NCBI GenBank assembly: GCA_036407095.1
Contig: DASWZV010000099.1
Location: 60,778-124,777, forward strand
Direction: 5' to 3'
Length of the DNA: 64,000 nt
Source of the DNA: Gp6-AA40 sp036407095
Lineage (GTDB): Bacteria; Acidobacteriota; Vicinamibacteria; Vicinamibacterales; UBA2999
Within the stretch, counting starts at the first letter, position 1. The number at the start of each line of letters is the position of its first letter. The position numbers and the translations under genes are program-made. Under the pieces are notes generated by a model that saw only the letters and a program-made list of their open reading frames with translations, ran no database searches and was not told the DNA's origin. Below, in pieces: positions 58,156-64,000 of this stretch.

Positions 58156-58461
58156 GCCGGTCGTTCTCGTTGGCGATCGACCAAAATCTCGAACGCGCGC
58201 GCGTCGACTGCCAACAGCCGAAGGCACCGGCGCAAATCATCGGCACGTGTGCGCTCGGTTGGATCGTGACGAGCACCCCTCAACGCGATCGCGGCGCCTG
58301 CGCATGACAGGAATGCCCGGCTCAGTGGATTGAACTGGTTCGGCATCGTTCTGGGTGGATTGTTCACGTTGATGGCGATTGCAGGAGTGCCGGGCCCGAA
58401 CGGCCTGAGTTAGGCGCTAATATGGCGAGTCAAAGCGACCGAGGTTCTAACGACTCACCGG
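58156..58461. other. Gap with no gene recognised
   Basis: A 306-base gap between the REC-MEDS and HipA-like genes, holding the promoters of both. A run of 28 sense codons from TTG 58329 encodes a hydrophobic peptide but has no ribosome binding site. No repeat, RNA gene or strong palindrome was seen. Confidence 0.5.
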
Positions 58462-59241
58462 ATGCAGACGTATCGGGCTCGCCGGGTCCTTCGTGCCGAT
58501 CGCAACGGCAGTTCGTGGCCTGCGTTGATCGAGACAGAGGCAGGGCTGTTTCACACCAAGCTTCGCGGTGCCGGTCAAGCACCGGGGAGCCTCGTTGCCG
58601 AGATCGTCGTGGGTGCATTGGCCGACGCCCTCGGGCTGTCGGTTCCCGCTCGTGTGCTCATCGACATACGGACCGACATCCGTGTGGATGATCCACACCA
58701 GGAGCTGGCGCAGCTGATTCGTAGAAGTCGTGGTCGAAATCTCGGATTCCAGTTCCTGCCGAACGCGCGCGACTTTCGCAGCCCCGATGTGCCCGCTGTG
58801 GATCGGGAGCTGGCGTCGAAGATCGTGTGGCTCGATGGGCTGGTCCAGAACCCGGATCGCACTTTGAACAACCCGAATCTACTGTGGTCGGACAGGCAGC
58901 TATGGCTGATCGATCACGGAGCAAGTCTTGGCTTCCATCATGACTGGCCGTCGGTCACGGAAGACGTGCCGAGAACCCGCGGGTGGGACGCAAGCCGTCA
59001 CGTGCTGAAGTCTCGCGCGGATCAGGTTGCGGTCATCGACGAGTCGATGGCGGGACGATTACCGCGAGCAGTTCTGGCGTCGGCTCTCGACGCTGTCCCC
59101 GACGACTTTTTGTCGGAGCCGGGCGCAGACGCGACTCGGCGTCGTCGAGCGGCGTACGTCGCGTTTCTGTGGAAGCGATTGAAGCGTCCCCGTCCCTTCG
59201 TTCCCGAGGCCGCGCCATCGATGAAGGGCGAGCAAACGTGA
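58462..59241 (+). CDS. HipA-like kinase domain protein
   Basis: 259 residues. It matches the short HipA-like kinase family: ALIETEAGLFHTKLRGAGQAPGSLVAEIVVGALADALGL (glycine-loop and Lys region), KIVWLDGLVQNPDRTLNNPNLL (catalytic loop, with NPDRTxxNPN in place of the HRD/HGD loop), and LWLIDHGASLGFHH (Asp-containing metal site). The full-length HipA N-terminal domain is missing. Related short forms are of unknown role. No HipB-type helix-turn-helix antitoxin is beside it, so it is not an evident toxin-antitoxin pair. It converges with dut (stops seven bases apart). Confidence 0.86.
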   Translation: MQTYRARRVLRADRNGSSWPALIETEAGLFHTKLRGAGQAPGSLVAEIVVGALADALGLSVPARVLIDIRTDIRVDDPHQELAQLIRRSRGRNLGFQFLPNARDFRSPDVPAVDRELASKIVWLDGLVQNPDRTLNNPNLLWSDRQLWLIDHGASLGFHHDWPSVTEDVPRTRGWDASRHVLKSRADQVAVIDESMAGRLPRAVLASALDAVPDDFLSEPGADATRRRRAAYVAFLWKRLKRPRPFVPEAAPSMKGEQT

Positions 59242-59247
59242 CCCGGA

Positions 59248-59679
59248 TCAATTGCCGGTGGCGCCGAATCCGCCTCGGGTGACCTCGCGAATTTCACCGA
59301 CTTCATCCCAGATCACGCGCGGGGCGGGCAGCACGATGCCCTGGGCCAGACGGTCGCCGCGGGCGATGCGGACCTCGCGATCCGTGATGTTCAGCACCTG
59401 AATCATCACCTCGTCGTTTGGCCCCGAGTAATCGGGATCAATCACGCCGACCCCGTTGGCGACCAGCAATCCGCGCTTGAGTGGGGTGCTGCTTCGGGCG
59501 AAAATTCCCAGGAAGTACCCGGGTGGAACCTCGATGACGAGGCCAGTCCGGACAAGGACGATCTGCCTGGGGGCCACGGTGACCTCGTGCGCTGCCGCCA
59601 GGTCGAAGCCCGCCGATTCGTCGGTGCCGTACGCAGGGAGGGAAACTGTGGAATCCAGCCGTCTGATCTTGAGCCGCAT
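59248..59679 (-). CDS. dut: dUTP diphosphatase
   Basis: 143 residues from ATG 59679 (MRLKIRRLD). It hydrolyses dUTP to dUMP, keeping uracil out of DNA. The five trimeric dUTPase motifs are recognisable: SAGFDLAAA (1), FARSSTPLKRGLLV (2), GVGVIDPDYSG (3), RGDRLAQGIVLP (4) and RGGFGATG (5, phosphate clamp). The frame is open further upstream, but this is the family start. The divergent M16 gene begins inside it: its best start, GTG 59648, lies 32 bases within dut, and its alternative ATG 59678 overlaps the dut ATG itself. Confidence 0.96.
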   Translation of the reverse strand: MRLKIRRLDSTVSLPAYGTDESAGFDLAAAHEVTVAPRQIVLVRTGLVIEVPPGYFLGIFARSSTPLKRGLLVANGVGVIDPDYSGPNDEVMIQVLNITDREVRIARGDRLAQGIVLPAPRVIWDEVGEIREVTRGGFGATGN

Positions 59680-62497
59680 GCGGGCAGCATACCTCGTCAG
59701 CGCGTTGCTTCTGCTCGCCCCGTCGGCCGGCGAGACGCAGGACCGGCAGGATCTCGGTGCGCCGCTGCCGCTCGACATCGCCATTCGCACCGGCACACTG
59801 CCGAACGGCCTCACCTTCTTCATTCGCCATAACGGGCTGCCCAACGATCACGTCATGCTCCGTCTGGTCGTCAAGGCCGGGTCGATCGATGAGGCCGACG
59901 ATCAACGCGGCCTCGCGCACATGCTGGAGCACATGGCGTTCAACGGCACGGCGCATTTCAAACCGGGCGAACTCGTCTCGTACCTCGAATCGATCGGGGC
60001 GCAGTTCGGCGCCCACGTCAACGCGTACACGAGCTTCGACGAGACCGTCTTCATGCTCGACGTGCCGACGGAGAAGCCGGGCGTGCTCGATCGCGGCTTC
60101 GAGGCCCTCAGCGATTTCGCGAGCGGCCTTTCGCTCGATCCGGAGGAGATCGACCGCGAACGCGGCGTGGTGATCGAGGAATGGCGCGGTCGGCTCGGTG
60201 CCGGTACGCGCCTGCAGGAGCCGCAGATGAAGGCGATGTTCGGCGCCTCGCGTTACATCGATCGCATCCCGATCGGCCTGCCCGACGTGCTCCGAACCTT
60301 TCCGCCCCAGCGCCTGCGCGACTTCTATCGCGAGTTCTATCGGCCCGATCGGATGGCGGTGATCGTGGTTGGCGATATCGAGGTCGAGAAAGCCGAGGCG
60401 CTGGTGCGGCAGCACTTCTCGGGGATGCCCGTACGGCCGCCGGCCGTGCGTTCGGTCTACGAGATCCCCGCGCATCAGGACACGCGCTACGTCTCGCTGT
60501 CGGACAAGGAGCTGCAGTCGTCGTCGGTGACGATCATGCACAAGCACCCGCTCCGCGAACTGCGGACGATGGGCGACTACCGTCGAACGCTGGCTGAGGG
60601 GCTGGTGTATCAGATGATGAACGCGCGGTTTGCCGAGATCGCGCGGCGTCCGGACGCCCCGTTCCTCGGCGCGTCGGCCGGCGACGACACCCTCGGGAGG
60701 ACGATCGAATCGTTCGAGGTATCAGCGCGCGTGAAAGACGGTGCGATCGCCACCGGCTTGACGGCGCTCGCCACCGAGCTGGCGCGTGTCCGCCAGCATG
60801 GGTTCGGCGAGGCCGAACTCGATCGCGCCAAGCGGAACCAGCTGGCGGGATACGAACGGGCGTACAACGAGCGCGACAAATCACAGAGCGAGCCGCTCAC
60901 GTCCGAGCTCGTGCGCCACTATCTGCAGGGCGAGGCCGCGCCCGGCATCGCGCTCGAGGTGCAGCTGGCTCGCCGGTTCCTGTCGACGATCACCGCCGCC
61001 GAAACCGCGGCGATTGTGCGCGAGTTCGTCACCGATGCCAATCGCGTGGTGATTGCGACGGCTCCCGAGAAGGCGGGTCTCACCGCCACGACCGAGCAGG
61101 CGCTGCGCACGGCGCTCACCACCGGCGCCTCTGCGACAGTCACGCCCTGGAAAGACGACGTCGCTTCACGCGTACTCCTCGCGAAGGCCCCGACCCCGGG
61201 CAAAGTCACCAACCGCCGCGAGATCTCCGAAATCGGCGTGACCGTGCTCACGCTGTCGAACGGCGTCGAGGTGTGGCTCAAGCCGACCGACTTCCGAAAC
61301 GATCAGGTCCTCTTCACGTCGTACGCGCGCGGCGGCCTGTCGCTGGCGACACCGACGACGTATCAAGAAGCGGCACTGGCCAACTCGCTCGTGGCGCTGG
61401 GCGGCATCGGCGGGTTCAACCCGACCGACCTGCAGAAGCTGCTGGCAGGAAAAATCGCCAACGCGTCGGCGTCGATCTCGAGCGCGACGGAAGGCATCAG
61501 CGGATCGGCGACCCCGAAGGATCTCGAGACGGCGCTGCAGCTGGCCTATCTGGAATTCACGGCGCCCAACAGCGATCCCGCCGCGTTCGCGCTTCTCAAG
61601 CAGCGGCTCGAGGCGGTCCTCGCGAATCAGGCGCAGAGCCCGGGTGCGGTCTTCGCCGAGCGCGTACGCCGCATCAACACGATGGATCACTACACCGCGA
61701 CGCCGCTCAAGGTCGAGGACCTCGCCGGCTTCAACCCTGACCGTATGCTGACGTTCTACAAAGAGCGCTTTTCGAACGCCGCCGACTTCACGTTCTTCTT
61801 CGTCGGCGCGTTCAAGGTCGACGACATCACGCCGCTCATCGCGACCTACATCGGATCGCTTCCCTCGCGCGGCGTCCGCGACGGCAAGCTGGGCGATCTG
61901 CGGCTGCAGTTTCCGACGACGGTCGTGCAGGAGAAGGTGACCAAGGGGCAGGAGCCACGCAGTCAGACCGTGATGACGTTCTTCGCGGATACCGGCCTCG
62001 ATGAACTCGAGACGCACCGCGTGCAGGCAGCCACGTCGGTGCTCGAAATGCGACTGCGCGATATCCTGCGCGAAAAGCTGGGCGGCACATACTCGGTGAA
62101 CGTGGGCTATTCCAACACATCACCGCAGCCGGGATACGGCACGACCAGCGTGCAGTTCGGCAGCGCTCCGGAAAACGTCGAGAGCCTGACTGCTGCAGTG
62201 ATGACGGAGATCGATCGCCTGCGGCGCGAGGGGCCCTCGGCAGCCGATGTGCAGGCGGTCAAGGAACAGGAGAAGAACGGCCTTCAGGAGTCGTTGCTCC
62301 AGAACGGATACTGGCTGAACTCGCTCCAGGCGATGCACCTGCTTGGTCGCGATCCCCGGCGCATTCTGCAGCGTATGGAACGTGCGGAGTCGTTGTCGGT
62401 GGAGAACATCCACGCCGCCATCCGGAAGTACTTCCCCTCGGACCGACGCACAGTTGTGACATTAATGCCTGAAGTGCCCGCGTCCCGGACCCAATAG
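59648..62497 (+). CDS. M16 family zinc metalloprotease, full length (pitrilysin-like)
   Basis: 949 residues from GTG 59648, which has GGGAGGG five to six bases upstream; ATG 59678 is an alternative without such a site. Signal peptide runs to about residue 31 (LLLLAPSAGETQ). The zinc motif HMLEH is at residues 91-95 (H91, E94 catalytic, H95), with the third ligand in the ERGVVIEEW segment near residue 173. Four M16 domains are present in one chain: a second N-like domain starts near TVLTLSNGVEVWLKPTDFRNDQV (residue 540) and ends with the GGTYSVNVGYSN and RTVVTLMPE segments. This is the PqqL-type periplasmic single-chain arrangement, unlike the two-chain pair at the window start. Confidence 0.94.
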   Translation: MESSRLILSRMRAAYLVSALLLLAPSAGETQDRQDLGAPLPLDIAIRTGTLPNGLTFFIRHNGLPNDHVMLRLVVKAGSIDEADDQRGLAHMLEHMAFNGTAHFKPGELVSYLESIGAQFGAHVNAYTSFDETVFMLDVPTEKPGVLDRGFEALSDFASGLSLDPEEIDRERGVVIEEWRGRLGAGTRLQEPQMKAMFGASRYIDRIPIGLPDVLRTFPPQRLRDFYREFYRPDRMAVIVVGDIEVEKAEALVRQHFSGMPVRPPAVRSVYEIPAHQDTRYVSLSDKELQSSSVTIMHKHPLRELRTMGDYRRTLAEGLVYQMMNARFAEIARRPDAPFLGASAGDDTLGRTIESFEVSARVKDGAIATGLTALATELARVRQHGFGEAELDRAKRNQLAGYERAYNERDKSQSEPLTSELVRHYLQGEAAPGIALEVQLARRFLSTITAAETAAIVREFVTDANRVVIATAPEKAGLTATTEQALRTALTTGASATVTPWKDDVASRVLLAKAPTPGKVTNRREISEIGVTVLTLSNGVEVWLKPTDFRNDQVLFTSYARGGLSLATPTTYQEAALANSLVALGGIGGFNPTDLQKLLAGKIANASASISSATEGISGSATPKDLETALQLAYLEFTAPNSDPAAFALLKQRLEAVLANQAQSPGAVFAERVRRINTMDHYTATPLKVEDLAGFNPDRMLTFYKERFSNAADFTFFFVGAFKVDDITPLIATYIGSLPSRGVRDGKLGDLRLQFPTTVVQEKVTKGQEPRSQTVMTFFADTGLDELETHRVQAATSVLEMRLRDILREKLGGTYSVNVGYSNTSPQPGYGTTSVQFGSAPENVESLTAAVMTEIDRLRREGPSAADVQAVKEQEKNGLQESLLQNGYWLNSLQAMHLLGRDPRRILQRMERAESLSVENIHAAIRKYFPSDRRTVVTLMPEVPASRTQ

Positions 62498-62609
62498 CGA
62501 AAATACGTGCGCAAATTCAGGTGAATCCCGTACGCAAGGTCAGGTCAATCACCCGTAGGACCGAAGACTCGTGCAGCCAGCGCGTGAGAATCGGCGTAGT
62601 ATAGGACCC

Positions 62610-63005
62610 GTGAAGCGGCGCACCGCGGTTGAGGAATCGACCACGACGACTACGACGACGATCACGCGCGCGGCGACGCTCGCGGGGTTCACGGCGGCGG
62701 TCGCAACGACCCCCGGCGTCCACATTCGCGACCTCGCGCCGATGACGACGCTTCACGTGCAAACCCGCAATTCGCATTACCGCATCATCGTTTCGGCTGG
62801 CGACGCGGTGCTGGTCGAGGGTGGCCAGTTCTTCCCGTGCCTGACGCCCGCGCACGTGAGCGGCGCGAGTGTGGGCGGCAGCTTCCTCAAGGTCGGCTGG
62901 ATCGGCGTCGGCCTCCGCATGGAGATCCTGGTCGACGGCCGCCGCATCGTCACCTCGCCAGTCCTCGACATCGTCAGCAAACCATCTGATAGTCGAGTTC
63001 ATTAG
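62610..63005 (+). CDS. Small protein of unknown function with Thr-rich segment
   Basis: 131 residues from GTG 62610; the frame opens at 62571. After VKRRTAVEES there is a run of seven Thr and a TRAATLAGFTAAVA helix. The rest is beta-rich: LHVQTRNSHYRIIVSAGDAVLVEGGQFFPCLTPAHVSGASVGGSFLKVGWIGVGLRMEILVDGRRIVTSPVLDI. The YRIIVSAGDAVLVEGG and LKxGWIGxGLRME patterns look conserved, but I know no family name. No signal peptide. Monocistronic; the 408-base gap after it is repeat-rich. Confidence 0.72.
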   Translation: MKRRTAVEESTTTTTTTITRAATLAGFTAAVATTPGVHIRDLAPMTTLHVQTRNSHYRIIVSAGDAVLVEGGQFFPCLTPAHVSGASVGGSFLKVGWIGVGLRMEILVDGRRIVTSPVLDIVSKPSDSRVH

Positions 63006-63166
63006 AACACGCAGAGCACGCCGAGGAGCGGAGAACGCAGAGGGCTCCGGCGACCACCCGTCGGCTCCGCTATCTCTGCGCTCTTTAACGGAGACGACGG
63101 AGAAATCGCACGGAGGCACGGAGCAACGGAGGTCAGACGGAGGCCGCCGGCCGACTCGCATGATTC

Positions 63167-63302
63167 GCGGGTGGGGCGCCGGCCTGCGGCCGGCGCATGG
63201 GATGGGTGTCACTCACGAAAACAACCGCGGATATCGTCATGAGCGCGCTTGTTTTCGCGAGTGACGCCCATCCCATCGCGCGCTAGCGCGCAGCCCACCC
63301 GC
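63167..63302. repeat. Compound palindromic element, second copy
   Basis: Inner arms of 28 bp with two mismatches (63197-63224 with 63249-63276; begin ATGGGATGGG) and outer arms GCGGGTGGG (63167-63175) with CCCACCCGC (63294-63302). A GC palindrome lies between them on each side (63176-63195; 63277-63290). The layout is the same as 5762-5909, and the inner-arm ends share CGAAAACAA. A CGGAG-rich tract precedes it (63092-63143), including the 16-base segment CGGAGGTCAGACGGAG that also occurs at 5721-5736. This copy is diverged from the first, except in the shared motifs. It fills part of the 63006-63413 gap; nothing else but a REP-like palindrome was seen there. Confidence 0.8.
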
Positions 63303-63364
63303 TCAGACGCTCGCGCAGGTTGCTGTGGACACTGTCAGCTATACTGAGCGTTTGCGAAGCGTGC

Positions 63365-63387
63365 GTAGTGTCCGGCTTGAGCCGGAC
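63365..63387. repeat. REP-like GTAG-headed palindrome
   Basis: GTAG then TCCGGCT/AGCCGGA with a two-base loop of TG (sequence TCCGGCTTGAGCCGGA), 27 bases upstream of the ettA start. Same class as 8733 and 36266. Confidence 0.8.
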
Positions 63388-63413
63388 CAGTTTGTGCGAG
63401 CGGTCAAAACGGA

Positions 63414-64000
<587 letters not shown>

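Noticed and set aside
58329..58415. Small hydrophobic peptide from TTG 58329
   Set aside because: 28 residues, TTG start, no ribosome binding site.

Overview
The window looks like chromosomal DNA from an uncultured or soil member of the Acidobacteriota, most probably class Vicinamibacteria. The evidence is family content plus base composition: GC is high throughout, and there is a TIGR03435 protein (an Acidobacteria-enriched soil family), a large orphan MacB/FtsX permease of the acidobacterial duplicated type (ADOP), several DUF6152 proteins, several members of a secreted family marked by a GRWEGDTLVV motif, HEAT-repeat and carboxypeptidase-regulatory-like secreted proteins, and free-standing PD40 propellers. 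No rRNA, tRNA, CRISPR, phage or transposase gene was seen.

Layout. 1-5672: an M16 protease pair (first gene cut by the window edge, second lacking the zinc motif), lpxB, then a tightly coupled secreted trio with a matrixin protease. 5673-9632: a large palindromic element, aconitase acnA, and a TIGR03435 protein. 9688-15245: a HEAT protein and a regulatory-like-domain protein on the minus strand, then an AraC/GyrI-like regulator coupled to a four-helix membrane protein. 15246-15763: a palindrome-rich non-coding block. 15764-25600: two paralogous secreted proteins, queG, yqgE/algH, an M49-like lipoprotein, a Phd/VapC pair, an NHL propeller and a PQQ dehydrogenase. 25699-36262: a DUF885 peptidase, a PD40 propeller, DUF6152, an arsR-arsM-permease row, a second DUF6152, a BNR lipoprotein and a cytochrome c. 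36359-43871: an FmdB zinc ribbon, typA preceded by a 24-bp repeat array, a DUF6152/GRWEGDT-family cluster including a fusion of the two, and mreB. 43928-53660: ferredoxin, TerC, an alpha/beta hydrolase whose N-terminus is written in the 24-bp repeat, DUF1499, rsgA, an ExeA-like ATPase, a double cyclophilin, dinB, an esterase and a PIG-L deacetylase. 53780-64000: methyltransferase, FAD monooxygenase and PLP enzyme in a row, a REC-MEDS regulator, a HipA-like kinase, dut, a full-length M16 protease, and the start of ettA.

Housekeeping genes (lpxB, acnA, queG, typA, mreB, rsgA, dinB, dut, ettA) are interleaved with an export-heavy accessory set: many predicted secreted peptidases, propellers, a quinoprotein and a c-type cytochrome, which fits a Gram-negative heterotroph degrading polymers and peptides outside the inner membrane. 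lpxB implies a lipid A outer membrane.

The most unusual content is non-coding or repeat-derived: (i) a 24-bp tandem repeat with core GTCGGTGCGATC at two loci, each arranged as forward copies followed by inverted copies, one array being translated as VGAI octapeptides; (ii) about fourteen dispersed GTAG-headed palindromes of REP type; (iii) two copies of a compound palindrome with 28-34 bp arms, and a third, different palindromic block; and (iv) a DUF6152/GRWEGDT gene fusion lying beside the same two domains as separate adjacent genes.
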